Shown one piece after another: positions 1 through 12,300 of a stretch of 64,000 bases of DNA. Source of the stretch: Euglena gracilis. Its lineage: Eukaryota > Euglenida > Euglenophyceae > Euglenales. The stretch spans positions 28,468,798 to 28,532,797 of the forward strand of contig CP154957.1 in the NCBI GenBank assembly GCA_039621445.1, written 5' to 3'. The stretch's first letter is position 1; every line of letters begins with the position of its first letter. A program made the translations under genes and the position numbers. A model generated the notes under the pieces. That model saw nothing but the letters and a program-made list of their open reading frames with translations, was not told the origin of the DNA and did no database searches.

Positions 1-384
1 TAACCTCTGTCCTCTGACCGGGGGGGGTGGTCGTTGGACATAGGGTAGTGACCAAAAGGTGTCCTCTGACCGGGGGGGTGGTCATTGGACATGGGGTCAA
101 AAGAAAGTTGGTCGGTACCAGGGTCCCTACCCACCCAAAAATGCCCAAATTTTCCCTTCCGGCGCTTCGAGCCGAAAATTTTGGGCAATTTTGACAAATT
201 TTTGTCCAAAAAATGTCAAAAATGGCATTTTGGCCAAATTTTTGGCCAATTTTTGGGCAAAATTTTTCGTCCCGGCGCTTCACGCCGGGACCAAAAATTT
301 GGTCAAACCTGAAAAAAGTTTTCCTCTGACCGGGGGGTGGTCATTGGACATAGGGGGGTCGTTGGACATAGGGGGGGGGGGGTA
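1..384. repeat. TIR element family A, copy 1 (left end outside window)
   Basis: Repeated modules containing CCTCTGACCGGGGGG and GGTCGTTGGACATAGGG flank an A/T-rich core with a hairpin around 266-290 (CCCGGCGCTT/CGCCGGGA type). The right end is GTCGTTGGACATAG followed by a G-run and GTA. The same arrangement recurs at 4326-4740 and 12973-13585, where the left end is also visible as the inverse (C-run, TATGTCCAACGAC). This copy is cut by the window edge. No coding capacity is evident; the open frames through it are low-complexity translations. Confidence 0.75.
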
Positions 385-1999
385 GTTGGGCCGCGGCCGA
401 AGGCGATCCCACCGCAGAAAGATGTGTTTCCCTGTTGGTTGCAAAAAAGAAAGAACAGAAAAAGAAAAAGAAAGCGGCCGGCCAAATTCCAACCAGAGAA
501 AAACTTGCTTGGTTGTCGATGGCTGACCGCGGCTGTCCAACCAAACACAATCCAACTCCCATAGCAACCCAGGCCCAGGCCTCCTAGGGGGGGCAAAAAT
601 CGCTTGAAAGACAAAAAAAAAATAGCAACCAACAACGGCCAAAAAAAATTGGCACGAACGCTCCCCTCCCCTCGTCTGCCTCAGTCCTCACACCATCTCA
701 CCTCCCCATCCCTTCGTTCCCTTCATGGTTCCCTCCCCCCTCTCCCTACACAATCCCTATTCCGAGCCCATGCCTTTCCCCTCCCCCCACCCACCACTGT
801 CATACTCCACCCCTAACACCCCCCCCTCCCACACACCCCCCCCATAACCCTCCCATCTTCTCACTCTCCTACCACTCTCCCACCCCCCCCCCTCTGTACC
901 CCCATATCTCCCGGATCCACTTCCCCATTCTTCCCCACTATTCCCACCCCACCCTCCCCATCCCCCCCTCCCCTACACCCACACCCCCCAACCCTGCCAC
1001 ACCCCTGTTGTAGGCGATCCTACCGCCTCTCCTCTTTCAACGTCACCCTCCCGCTGGAACACCACCCCCTTCCCAACCCGCCCTCTAACCTCCCCCCCAC
1101 CCGCCCCCCCCCCCCCTCTTCCGCCTACACCGATTCCCCACCCACCCCATTGAGCACACTTCCTGTACCCCCGACCTCACCCCCCCCATTCCCCCCCACC
1201 CATTCCCCCCCCCCTTACCCCATTCCTCCCCCTTTCTCCCGCTTTTTCATTTTCCCCTGCCCCACCCCGCCACCCACAGCCCACACCTACCATCGCCCAC
1301 ACTCCCCTTCCCCACCCACCCCCCAACTCCCTCCACTCCCACCCCCCCCCCCCCTCCCAAAGTGGATTTATTTGCCGTCCACTCCACCCCAAAGAACCCC
1401 CCGCACACCCCCCAGACCCAAAATTTTTCTTCGCTTCCTAACTTCCATACTCCCCCACAACTCCACAACACCCTTCCCATATGCTTTTCCCCCTTCCCAA
1501 CCAATCCCCTCGAATCACCCACCCCCTCCTCTGAACCAGTCACCCCGGGCCCCCCGTGATGGTCCCACCCTTACTGCCCATGCCTGCGATGCTCCCCCAC
1601 CCTGGTTAAGCACCGAAAAAGGCATCGGAAAAGACGGGTACAGAGGTCGAAGAATGCTAAAAAGCAATCCCCTCTCCGCGACCTCGGCGAACCTCCTGAA
1701 TTTTCGCCCATATTTCCCATGTATTATTTGTTGAAATACTCTGGGATGGCAGATTTTTTTCACCTGCCCTCCTGGTTGAATCCTTTTCCGCCTTTCTCCT
1801 GCAACGTCACTCACATGCAACAATTTATGGGCAGGGCTGATGCCTTCAATGCCTTCGCCCCCCCCCCCCAACTTACTGATCGATGAATGGACCACAGAAG
1901 CCAGAGTTTTGCTGACAATGAGATCAAACACCTTGGAGACTGGAATACAATACCAAGGCAATCTTCAGAATTCTCGGAATTTTCGGGATATTTCTCTTC
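385..1999. other. Pyrimidine-rich low-complexity DNA, no gene seen
   Basis: From about 660 to 1560 the plus strand is almost purely C/T with long C-runs and CCAC/CCTC blocks. Open frames here are proline/serine-rich on plus and glycine-rich on minus and reflect composition. Nothing with exon-like codon use or splice borders was found. Confidence 0.6.
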
Positions 2000-2000
2000 A

Positions 2001-2130
<130 letters not shown>

Positions 2131-2225
2131 GGTGTCTTTTAAAGAGTGGATGAGGACTTGCCGGTGCTCAGTCAAGGAGGGGGAAGTGCGGACCTGCTGT
2201 GCTCTGGTCAGGAATTTTTTTTCTA

Positions 2226-2439
2226 TCATCCAGCGCCTCCTTTGGGGGACAACGCATCTGCGGAGGCTTGGGTCCCAAAAGGGTGCCAGCGCCGGCCTCG
2301 ATTCTCCGTGACGTGCACACAAGACACGGGCCACTGGACTGCGGGCGGAGCGGCCTCGGTGGGCGGTGGGGGACGCCGAGGGGCTACCGCCTGCAGGGAA
2401 CAGCGGCGGTGCGGAGGAGCCCCGGCCAGGGGACTGCCA
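2226..2439 (-). CDS. Terminal exon of WD40-related gene (gene X)
   Basis: The exon follows a strong acceptor (T11 tract then GCAG at 2440-2444) and runs to a TGA at 2226-2228. It is entered in phase 2 and gives 70 residues plus stop. The phase matches the exon at 2646-2810, whose donor leaves two bases. The peptide is proline-rich at first, then contains the segment ENRGRRWHPFGTQASADAL. No known domain was recognised. It is called from splice signals, phase agreement and GC-rich codon use shared with the neighbouring exons. Confidence 0.55.
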
Positions 2440-2530
2440 CTGCAAAAAAAAAAAGGAAAGGGGAAAGCTTGCTGCCCAGGGCAGATGCGTGTCTTCTGAT
2501 TTGCAGGCAATGCTGAGCATGCTTTCAAGT

Positions 2531-2531
2531 G

Positions 2532-2562
<31 letters not shown>

Positions 2563-2645
2563 CTTTCTTCTGCACGGAGAAGTGCACACACACACATACA
2601 CACACATACATACACATGCGCACACACACACATACACACACCCAC
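2531..2645. repeat. CA-rich microsatellite, interrupted
   Basis: Two CA blocks (2531-2559 and 2582-2645, the second with CATA variants) lie inside the short intron between the last two exons of gene X; the donor GTGGGTGT at 2645 abuts it. Confidence 0.9.
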
Positions 2646-2810
2646 AAGTCAGCAGTCCTCTGCCTTCTTCGCTCTGCGGCAGCGAAGAGGGCCCGCAGGC
2701 TGGCTGGGGTGGTGCCGGGGCTCTTGGCGGCGCGGTGGGGCGTCCCCTCCTTCTTGGGCGAGCGGCCGGCCGGGGACAGGCGTGGCCGACCGGGGCCGGG
2801 CAGGGCTTTG
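2646..2810 (-). CDS. Penultimate exon of gene X
   Basis: Bounded by an acceptor CCCTCAG (AG at 2811-2812) and donor GACTT|GTGGGT. It is entered in phase 2 and leaves in phase 2, matching the exons on either side. The peptide is basic and serine/proline-rich early (SPKKEGTPHRAAKSPGTTPA) and then helical (LRALFAAAERRRQRTADL). Function is not recognised; it probably forms a disordered linker plus helix downstream of the WD40 blade. Confidence 0.55.
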
Positions 2811-2942
2811 CTGAGGGAAGGCGGTCACAGCCTGCATCGCAAGGCTACCGCGAAGGAAGCATTCGGTTGCATTGGGGTGTGGTTGATTGCCCTGATTGTG
2901 AAGGCGAAAGCAGGAAAAAAAAACAGAAACAAATTTGTTTAC

Positions 2943-3073
2943 CAGGGACGTCTGGGGTCATTCCTGTGAGAGGCGGTGGTCGTCGGGTCCCCGTCAGCCG
3001 CGGCGGAGTCGACGCGGCGCAGCTGCTGGAAGTTCTGCAGCCGCCGCCGCCGCCGGCCCACCAGCATCGTCGC
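2943..3073 (-). CDS. Internal exon of gene X
   Basis: The acceptor CTCCAG precedes GCGACGATG at 3073 and the donor is CCTG|GTAAAC at 2942. Entry is phase 0 and exit phase 2, which matches the exon at 2646-2810. The peptide has a polyarginine stretch followed by LQNFQQLRRVDSAAADGDP. The incoming phase 0 fits the donor of the WD40 exon at 5107. No catalytic motif is visible. Confidence 0.55.
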
Positions 3074-4325
3074 CTGGAGGGAGGGGAAGGTCCGGCGGCA
3101 GGGTTTGGAGCTGGCCGGCGTGTGGCAGTGTCAGTTGGACCGCTGATCAAGCGGAAGGGTTGGGGTGTCTGACCCAAGGAACTGCCAACCTGTCTCCTCC
3201 CAAGCAACTTCTGATGGGACGCAAGGTTAGGTTGAAGCGAAAATGCCAAAAATGAACTGCCAGACTTTTTTCAAAAAAAAACGAGCATCAACAAATGCCA
3301 AACATGAACAAATGCCAAAAAATGCCAACAAACATCAACAAATGCCAAAAACCACCTGAGAACACTCTAAAAAAAACATTATTGATCACCTTTTCAAAAA
3401 AAATTCGGCGCTTTATGCCAAAATGGCATTTCCCCAGAGGGAAGAGGCTGCCAGCCCGACTGCCTCCAACCCCTGCACAGGGGACGGCAGTCGACCCCTC
3501 CGCTGGCAATCGGCCACAAGCAGCCCTGTTGACAGCCCCCCCCACAACGCTCTCAATAAGGAAAAATTGCCAGGAGCCTTCCTCCCATTCTTCAACGACC
3601 ACGAATGTTCATCACTGACCGGGGGGTCGCCAGGGGGAGGAGGGCAGCCACAAGTGGGACTGTAAAGGTGTAAAAAGTCGCACTCGCACCCGTCACGCAA
3701 CCACCCCCAACACACCCGTCCGTTGGTTCGTTTCGCTGCATGTTTGCATTGGCCAGGCATCGGGGGAAACGGGCGGGATTGACTGATCTTGTTTCATTGA
3801 AATGTTATCTGCCGGCCTGTGTGGTGCTGAAGCAGGAACCCACATCTTTTTGTTTGGCGTGGCCATCTGGCTGATGACTGCAGATGAGGTGCGTATCGTT
3901 TCAATTCCCAGTTCTTCATATTGTTCATTTCTGTTTGTAACACAGACTTTGGTGTTGGAAATCTGCTTTTGTTTTTCAGTACCATTGAGGTATGGCACTA
4001 AAATGCAACCTTGGGTGGCCGTTACAACCAGAGCTGTGTTGCCTTACCATGGCTCTTCACACATCCATGTTTTTGTTAGTGTTTCTGTTGCCCAACATTC
4101 AAGATGTTAAGTAATGGTCTTTCCTGTCATTCATCCGTTTGCACTTTCATTACATAATTTTCTCAGTATAATGAAAGCGGAATTCTGCTTCACATGCATT
4201 TGCGAAAAAACACCACCATCTTTTTTGCTCAAAGTACTTTGTGTTCTCTAGCTGCGTGTAGTTTGGACTGCTGTGCAGAAATCCTTAAGCAGAACACCAA
4301 TATTCCCGCTTCCGCGTTGATTCGT
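3074..4325. other. Intronic or intergenic stretch, nothing assigned
   Basis: It contains a short AACAAATGCCAAA-type repeat (about 3288-3350) and otherwise unique, AT-richer DNA. It most likely belongs to the intron between the exons at 5107-5237 and 2943-3073. Confidence 0.4.
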
Positions 4326-4740
4326 GTACCCTCCCCCCCCTATGTCCAACGACCAGTAACCTCTGTCCTCCGACCGGGGGGGTGGTCGTTGGACATAGGG
4401 TAGTGACCAAAAAGGTGTCCTCTGACCGGGGGGGTGGTCGTTGGACAAGGGGTCAAAAAAAATGTTGGTGGGTAATCGGGACCCCACCCCCCAAAAAAGG
4501 TCAAATTTTCCCTTCCAGTGCTTTGCGCCGAAAATTTTGGGCAATTTTGACAAATTTTTGTCCAAAAAGTGCCAAAAATGGCATTTGGGCCAATTTTTGA
4601 CCAATTTGGGGCACAAAAATTTTCGGCCCGGCGCTTCGCGCCGGGACCAAAATTTTCGCCAAACCTCCAAAAAGGTGTCCTCTGACCGGGGGGGTGGTCG
4701 TTGGACATAGGGGGGTCGTTGGACATAGGGGGGGGGGTAA
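4326..4740. repeat. TIR element family A, copy 2 (complete)
   Basis: The left end is TACCCTCCCCCCCC followed by TATGTCCAACGAC; the right end is its inverse, GTCGTTGGACATAG, G-run, TAA. Two internal direct modules (CCTCTGACCGGGGGGGTGGTC) sit inside each end, and the core has the hairpin CCCGGCGCTTCGCGCCGGGA near 4627-4646. No ORF of its own. It is inserted in the same intron of gene X. Confidence 0.8.
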
Positions 4741-5106
4741 TTTTTCCCCCTGCACAGGGGTATTTGTTGTTTCGACGTCGCATACCTCAACAGAAGTGTG
4801 CTGCGTTCCGGTATGTCTTGTTTGATTCTGAGCTTTTTTGGCAGTTTTCTACCGTAAGCCAAACGGCCGGTCAAAACGGACTGCAAATGGACCCATTCCA
4901 AGAAAAAAAAACACAAAAAAAAACCGGAAACATTTTTCTGCTTCCTCTTTCGTTTTGAACAATTCATAATCTTTGGGCAACTGACACTGTTTAAGGCAAA
5001 CTGCTCTTGGGGTGGCGATGTGCAACACACCGGATGCACACACGACTCAGGAGAAGGCATGGACAAGAAAGGCGGGGGGAGGCTGGCTGGCGCTGAGGTC
5101 GAACAC

Positions 5107-5237
5107 CTGGACGTAGGACTCCCGGCCAACGTGGTCTGCGGCGAACAGCACCGCCGGGGCGTCCACCACGGCCAGGGCTCCGAGGTGCGTGAACCGTACC
5201 GCCGCCAGCGCGTCGCCCGCGCCTGCCGGCAACTTGC
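5107..5237 (-). CDS. WD40-blade exon of gene X
   Basis: The minus-strand frame reads a beta-propeller blade: ALAAVRFTHLGALAVVDAP, AVLFAADHVGRESYVQ, with VFDLSAS following in frame. The donor CAG|GTGTTC at 5107 leaves phase 0, as the exon at 3073 requires. The 5' border is uncertain; acceptors near 5237-5245 or 5220 are possible. Alternatively the frame reads on to a TGA at 5047-5049, so this could be a terminal exon in another transcript. WD40 propellers are protein-interaction scaffolds; partner unknown. Confidence 0.55.
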
Positions 5238-6483
5238 CCGCCGTACCATTGCTGACCGACCCCCGGCCGGGAGGGGGGGGTCACTATCCACTTTCAAAAA
5301 CTATTTCAGTCACATTAGAGCATATTGAAAGCATTTAAAAAAAGGTTGAAAAACACAGATTTTGAATGGGTGTGGCACGGGGCTGTGTCTCAGCGGCAAC
5401 TCCCTGACGACGCAGGCAGGTGCCACCTGCTGATATCCTGCCTTCGCCAATGCTCTTGGATTAAAAAAAAACACTCATGTGTAAAACAACCCAAAAACAA
5501 ATAAAAGCAAAATTGACTGATTTATGAAACTCTGCACTCGCAGCACCCGGAACGACCCAAAACCCACAAAGCCTTTACAGCCACCAAAAATTTTGCTTTA
5601 GGCGGTTAACCGCCTAACCATCCCCACATTTAATTTCAAAAAAAAACGCCATTGAGGATTAGCGTGGGGTTGGGTGGGGACCAAGAGACGATGTAGGCGG
5701 CTATTCGTCTGGAAGAAAATACAGGGTGTCCACTCATGAGGCCAACAGCTGACTTGTCACGCTTGAGCACTGAGGTTTGGTCTCCTTTTTGTGGGATGGA
5801 GACAGAGTTTGCAGAGACACAATTAATGGAGAGAGATGGAGGGGGGCACAACAGCTGTGAGGTCAGAGAGGCCAGGCGGGAAACTGCCTGGCTGGGTTTC
5901 AGGGTGGGCAGAAAAAGATAAACGGTTTGTGGACGATCGGGGGGGGGGGGGGGGGGGGGGGGAAGATGGGACCCGCCCTATAAATGACATCTGCTGGTTT
6001 GTTTGTAATGGTTGGACTCTTACTCACCACTTGTGACACCAGTCGCATGCGTGAAACTTTGAGGAGGACACGGACGACAGATTTTATTGCCAGGCTGCCA
6101 GGCAGTTTGCAACGGACTGGTGTTTGGGTTTGAGGGGTGGAGGGTTTTAGAAACCAGGGAGAGGCGATTGCAGCGTTTGACCAAACGAGGAGAGACGGCC
6201 GCCTTTCAACTTGGGCACTCAGAGCAGGAGAGATTTCCAAAAGGACCAGGCGTGCTTGTGCTGAGAGTGGTCACCGGCGAAGACAATTGCATTATTGCAT
6301 TGGGTCATACGGCAACCTGGCGTTGGTTGAGAGCGACCGCCCTCTGATTTCCCCCCTTCCGCGCGGCTTCTAACAGAGACCTCCGTTGCCTCCTCTGGAG
6401 GCATATGCTGCCGGGCCCAAAACTGGAAGATCCAGAAACAAAAGGAAATGTTTTGCGCATTTTGTCTGAATTTCAAAAAAACT

Positions 6484-7026
6484 TCAGCTTTTCAAAGGGA
6501 GAATGCTGTAAAACTCTCTTAAAGAACCATGCAGGAGGCCTTGAGAACTTGAGAACTTGAGAAATTTTGAGAACTTGGAGGACTCCTTCCGAAAACCAAC
6601 AAACGCAATTAAAAAAATTTTAATTGCCGCCACCAGCTGCTGAAGTCGGTGCTTTCCGTCCGTTTCTTGATTCATTTCTTCGGCAGCCATCCCCAAACCC
6701 TGACTTTGGACCACCAATACCGTTGGGTTCCAGGAGGAGGGCTGTGGGAGGGGCTTTCGTCCCTCCTGAGAAATCAACCGCAGGTTTTTGGCTGCTTTTC
6801 GGGACAGTAATTGAATAGCACCTCTGCCGCACCACACCCGGCCTTGCCACTGACACATGCATTTCACTGCAGTTCCTGCAGACGCTGTCTTCACCACTGG
6901 CCTCGAGAAAATGTCCACCTCCTCATTGGAGAGGAGGGTGTCCACCTTCTGCTGAAATCCTAGGCGGGTTTCCGCCTGCTCGGGTGCTTGCTGCCCCGAT
7001 GCGGAGGTTTCCCTCTTCGTTCCCAT
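6484..7026 (-). CDS. Hypothetical protein or exon, 180 codons
   Basis: An ATG-started minus frame encodes a polar N-terminus (MGTKRETSASGQQAPEQAET), then QKVDTLLSNEEVDIF and several Cys residues (CMCQWQGRVWC). Composition is less biased than the surrounding shadow frames. The last 40 residues come from the GAGAACTT tandem region and may be non-coding. No family recognised; it could be a 5' exon of gene X. Confidence 0.25.
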   Translation of the reverse strand: MGTKRETSASGQQAPEQAETRLGFQQKVDTLLSNEEVDIFSRPVVKTASAGTAVKCMCQWQGRVWCGRGAIQLLSRKAAKNLRLISQEGRKPLPQPSSWNPTVLVVQSQGLGMAAEEMNQETDGKHRLQQLVAAIKIFLIAFVGFRKESSKFSKFLKFSSSQGLLHGSLREFYSILPLKS

Positions 7027-8404
7027 GTGTCATCCACAAACACCAACGTTTCTCGTTTTCAAACCCTTCTGCACGGGTTTCTGCCTAAAAGATCTCCAAT
7101 TCACCCATATCATTCATTTTCCGTGTGTGCTTCACCCCCACCCCAACAGCACCATTCACCAAACAAAATAAAAATACAAATAATAATAATAAATACAACA
7201 CGTGCATGAAGCTTTCTAACCTTTCATTCATTCATGTACGCAAAGATCCATCTGCAGCTGTTTTACAAAAAAAAATCCTAAAAAAGTTGTGTTCTGTTTC
7301 TGCGCCCCCTCAAACAAAAATTTTTTACAGTGTGTTTCTCAGCGGGGTCAACAGATGGGGAAAATGTGTTGAGTTTTGTGGGGCCAAGCGGTGTCAAGGC
7401 AGGGAACTTGTGCGCTGACAAGTTAAAGACACAGTGCACTGAAACTGCATACTACTTCAGTTCACCTTGGCCCCAAGCTTCTCAAAATGCTTGAGCGGCC
7501 AGAATGGTGTTGAAGCATTTCCCATTCCCCCTGTTCTGGATAGTAGTACAGGCATCCACGCCTCCCTCCCGCTCCTGCTTTCCCGGCTACACTGTTGTTT
7601 GGCTTTGCTAAACGATAAATTGTAACGCAGATGCACAGCCCAGGAGAAGAACAGAAATGCAGGGGTTCTCATGTCACCAGTCAGGACACCTGGGGCAAGC
7701 ACACACAGCACACAGGTCTACGCAGAACCATTCCTCCTTTAGGCGGTTAACCGCCTAGTCCGCCTTTTAATGCTATTCTCTATCCAGTCCCCTCTGTTAG
7801 GGCAGCATCTCTTCTTCACAAAAACAATGTTTGCACTGAAAACCGCCTAACACATCTCTTCCCAAAATTACAGGCTCCTTCTGGCAGTGTTGCCTGTTTA
7901 CCACCATGTCTTCACCTGCCGCAACAAGTCATCCCTCTCCAGAGGGAGTTCCGGAAGCATCGTGAAAACTTCGGGTCTCCAAGGCCAAGTGTTCTCTGGC
8001 CGTTTTGCGTTTTTCAAAATTTCAAGGCGGTACAGGGGGGTGTTTTTCAAAACCCCCCAAAACAGCCATTTATCCTCAAATTCACCATTTGTCGAAAGGC
8101 GTAAAATAGACCAAAAACGACCCAAAATTTTCTGTTCCATAACCTACAAAAAAAATCAACCCCGAACAGGTGAGGTGGGGTTGGTCAAGCAGAAACCCAC
8201 GCAGCTCAAACACGCAGAAAATGGAAGGAAAAAATGGGCAATTCGCGCCGCCTAAATCAAGCAGCACGAGACAGTCCAAGCTACCAGAAGGGAGAATTTT
8301 GGGCATGATTGCACAAATAAATACACATTTTGGGCATGTTTGCACAAACACCAGTAGCCTGTTTGAAGGACAGACATTTCCCTTCCCCAGTGGTGGTGGT
8401 GCAT

Positions 8405-8487
8405 ACACAACACACACGCACACACACGCATGCACACACACACACACACACACACACATGCGCGCATGCGCGTGCGTGCAAGCACAC
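8405..8487. repeat. (CA)n / (CATG) microsatellite
   Basis: CACACACGCATG-type tract with a GCGCATGCGC core, followed directly by the GTTACCACTGTG minisatellite. Confidence 0.9.
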
Positions 8488-8509
8488 ACGCACAAATTGG
8501 GCAGTGGTT

Positions 8510-8665
8510 ACACGGTTACCACTGTGTTACACAATGGTTACACAGTTATCACTGTGGTTGCATTGTTACCACTGTGAAATACTGTGGTTGCACCGTTACC
8601 ACAGTGGTTACACTGTTACCACTGCGCTACACAGTGGTTGCACGGTTGCCACTGTGTTACACTAT
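8510..8665. repeat. Minisatellite, GTGGTTACACTGTTACCACT-like units
   Basis: About seven diverged units of roughly 20 bp alternating GGTTACACxGTTACCACTGTG and GGTTGCACGGTTGCCACTGTG. Each unit is partly self-complementary (GTGGTTAC / GTTACCAC). Non-coding. Confidence 0.85.
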
Positions 8666-9141
8666 GCTGCCCAAATGTTAGCATCTGGTGTAAAATCCTG
8701 CCGGCAGTCGGCTGTGGTCCTCTGAAGAGTCGCAGAGGTCGAAAGTGGAAGAGGAGGCGTCCCATGCTCATGGAATTTGAGTCAACGAAACAAAATAACT
8801 GGCAGCAGCAAATGATATTTTGAGACCCAAAAACTCTGTGTGGGTGTGGAGAAGAACAAACAAGAGCCAAAAATATCATACTCACCCTCCTGAGCGTACT
8901 AATAACCATCCTGGTGGCTGATGGCGAAACAGTTCAACCCTCAAGGCAAACGTCAAATTTAATTTTTCCCTCACACAGCAATAGCATGCACAATAGTTTG
9001 CAATCCTCACCAAAAAAAAATAGTCCTGCGTGTCCATTTTCTTTGTAGCACAAGCAAGATGTTGACCCATCTTCAAGTTGCCAGAAAATGGACATGGGAA
9101 CGGCTGCCCCTCCCCGCACAGAAACAGCCCAACGAGGGGAT

Positions 9142-9337
9142 CTAGATTGATCCCTGATGGTCCGCCCGTTGGGCCATGGGACGGGCGGAGATGTCCTCGG
9201 CCGCCACCACCACCGACTCCATCTCGTGGGAGACGGTGCGGGGGAACGGCCGTAGAGTGGGCGGGGGGATGAGGTAGCCCGAGAGGTAGCCTGTCACCTC
9301 CAGGTGGGCCACCACCTGGTCGATGGTCCACCGCTGG
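9142..9337 (-). CDS. Kinase-like exon K7 (terminal)
   Basis: Acceptor CCCCCAAG at 9338-9344; stop TAG at 9142-9144; 196 nt. Joined to K6 it reads LLLRDPQRWTIDQVVAHLEV, the conserved end of a kinase C-lobe (dP..Rwt...ll.H). The invariant Arg of subdomain XI is present. About 40 further residues (YLSGYLIPPPTLRPFPRTVS, then acidic and valine-rich) form a C-terminal tail. Confidence 0.8.
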
Positions 9338-12300
9338 CTTGGGGGAAGGGCACTGGTCCTGAGCAGCCACCCACCGGCTCATCCAGGGACCAGGTATGAG
9401 GGCGGCACATTTTGGGTTTCCCCAATGTGCCCACGACACCCAGTGCTTTAAAGCTGTCATAGTTGTCGTGGGTGTCATTGTCACCATAGTTGCACCTGTT
9501 CGGAACAGGCTGAAATTGACCAACCCTGAGGGGGAGGGGGGTCTCAGAGTGCCCTGGAGTGCCTGGGCAGGCACTACCCTCCCCCCCGGGGGGGTTTGGC
9601 CATGTGCTCTACAACCCCCCGGGGAGGGGGGTCAGATCTGGGTGCCTTGGAGTGCCTGCCCAGGCAGGAACTCCCCCCCCCCAGGGTCAGCACCACCTTG
9701 AAATTCAGCCTCGTTCAGAACTGGGGATCGCCTGTCTCTCCAGAACATCCCAGCATCCTCCCCCCCCCACCATACCAGACCCCAAGGGGGATCACTTTCG
9801 ACTTTCAAAAAACCAGCCAATCACTTCTCAAACACCAGCCACCCACTTCCTACCAGGGGTTTTTTAAGACTGGGGGGAGGGGGGTCCCCCCACCCAACCA
9901 CCCCTGGGGGGGGGGGTCCCGGGGGACCCACAAAAAATAGCCGAATATTGCGAAAAGTGCTAAAAATAAGACTTTTTTAAAAATTTTCGGCGCCTTCGGC
10001 GCCAAAAAGTATATCCCACCCCCCTCCAGGGGGACCCCGGGGAGGGGGGGGGGGTGCTCGGCCGGAACCACCCACCCTACCCCCCCCTCCTCCCCCGGGG
10101 GTCCACGACTAAAAAAAAACCCTGCTTCCTACACACGAGACATACGACACAGGATTCCTCGTGCAAGGGGCAACGTTCATGCCCATTTCCAGGGCTGGCG
10201 AAAACGCTGGCAGACAGATGCCAACACAACAACAACACAGCCCGGCCTCCGCAGTGCCCTGCACGGGTCACGGAGCAGGAGGTGGGGGATGACGTCCCCC
10301 AGCGGCGTGCTGGGCAGCGGCAGGCGGGCGACGCGGTCCTCCAGCGCGGGGGACTGCAGCACCTGCGCCGCGTCCACCTCGCTGAGGCCCTCCAGCAGGC
10401 GGCGGTCCGTGGCCAGCCCCAGCCAGGCTTCTTGTTGCCAACCCTGGGGGGGTGCCCTGTGCTGTGGGTGCCTGCCTACTGCAGCCCCCCCCCCCAAGGA
10501 GGGGTTGGCTTTGCGTCCCGGCGCCTGCCGGCCAGGCCAATTGTCACTTGGCAATGGCCATTTCAGCCCCCGAGGCCTTCTGGCCCGGGGGGTGTGCGTG
10601 CCATAGCACTGCCCACTGCAAAACCCAACCCCCCCAGGGGCTGAACAGGCCCTACCTCACTGCCAGCCTGTTTGCCAGCCCTGGAAATGGGCATGAACGT
10701 TGCCTCGTGCACGAGGAATCCTGTGTCGTACGTCTGGTGTGTAGGAAGTGGGCGGCTGGATTTTGAAAAGCGGCTTTTTTGAAAGTGGAAAGTGACCCCC
10801 TCCCAGGGGTCACTTTCCAGAGCACCATAGCATCCACATTCTGGCCACAGCACCCACAAAAAGAATCCTGGCCCCAGCAGCAGCAGCCCCAGGGCCCACA
10901 TGTCCAGAGATGGCGCTGCCTCGACCGGGTGGCCGGGGGAAGGGCCCTGCTGGCGGTGCGTTCGCGGAAACAACGGCCAGGGCGTCGTAATACGGATATG
11001 GGCAAAAGTATTCCCAGGTTTCAAACGGCAGCTTCCGAAAGTGACCTGTCTGGCAGCTTGGGTGGCGCCAGCATGACGCCATCGATACACGCCCAGTGGA
11101 GCACGGGGTCAAGAAACCGAAAGGTTTAGCGCGTCTCAGCGCAGTGGGGCCCCCGGAAGCGCTCCCGATCAGCAGCGGCACCAGCTCCGGAGCGGCGTGG
11201 AGGCAGCACTCTTCCTCGGGCAATGGGCAGTCGGTTGCGACATTCTGGGGCGGGGGCAGACCCCCCACCCCCAGACCTCCAGTGTCACTGGTGGTGGTTG
11301 GGTTGGGGGGGGGGGGCGTCGCCATGCACATGTCTTATCGGCGGAGAGCCGGAGAGCGCTGGACAGAACGCAGGGGGAACGAAATGCACGGGGGCCCCGG
11401 CCAGGGCCGCCTGGCTGAGGTCCGTGAACTTCCATCGGTCCCCCGCATGGCCCCCGGGGGCCCGGCGCCGGCATCCGGGGCGGCTGGCCCCACCCCATCA
11501 AACCTGCAGATCATGTGCGGGGCAGGCCAGTACTAAATTCCCTTCCCCCGCTTGCTGGAACTTGTTTACAATGTCAGGCTCATACCATTGCTTACGGAGA
11601 TCACATTTTGAATTCGAAAAAAAATTCGGTTTCTTTTTAAAACCAGTCACCAACTCCAACAACAAAAACAATGGATTTGGCCAAGATTTCAAGAAAAAGC
11701 CCGCCTTTGGCGCGGGGCACACGTTCTGCCAGTTCAGCCCTCCGGAGCCAAAAAGAGGAAAACCAGTCAGTCACTCTGAATACCCAGTCAGTCAGCCCCC
11801 CAAAGGGGCCCTTCAGCAATGGTATGGCCAGACTGTGCACGCAGGGTTTCACAGGAATGGCTGGTTGTGGGGGCAACCACCAGTGAAGTTTCCGGGATTC
11901 CCATACCACCCTGTCAACGTGCTGCGGGGGAAACAGCCCCCCAGAAAAGTATTTCCTTACAGGACAGGGATGCTTCCTGAAAGGGGCGCCCTAAAATTGT
12001 GTCCAGGTTGTTGTATGGGTCGCGAGCGGCCATGGTCGTCCACCCTCACCAGCTGGCTGGCCCGCACGTCGCAGTGCACCAACCCCGCGGCGTGCAGCTC
12101 CTGCAGGCCCCGCACCGCGCACTCCGCGACGAACGCCAGCTCCGCAGGGCTGCCGGCTGCGCCGTACCCCTCTCCCCCCCCAGGCGGGGCCGCGAACGTC
12201 GGAGCAGGCTTTGCCCGGTGGGAGTTGCCAGCGGTCCCAGCGGTGCAGACCCTCGAACCCGCACCCGACGGACACTGGTTTGTTGCCATTTTGAGGATAC

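Larger units (their letters stand above)
5238..9141. other. Mostly unassigned DNA upstream of gene X
   Basis: It holds two copies of the palindrome TTAGGCGGTTAACCGCCTAA (about 5598 and 7739) and a half copy near 7840, a G-run at 5939-5962, short GAGAACTT tandem units (6541-6580), a CA microsatellite and a GTTACCACTGTG minisatellite. A hypothetical ORF at 6484-7026 could contain an early exon of gene X. No other exon was supported. Confidence 0.4.

Noticed and set aside
4248-5297. 349-codon minus ORF
   Set aside because: It reads family A repeat sequence and the wrong frame of the WD40 exon.
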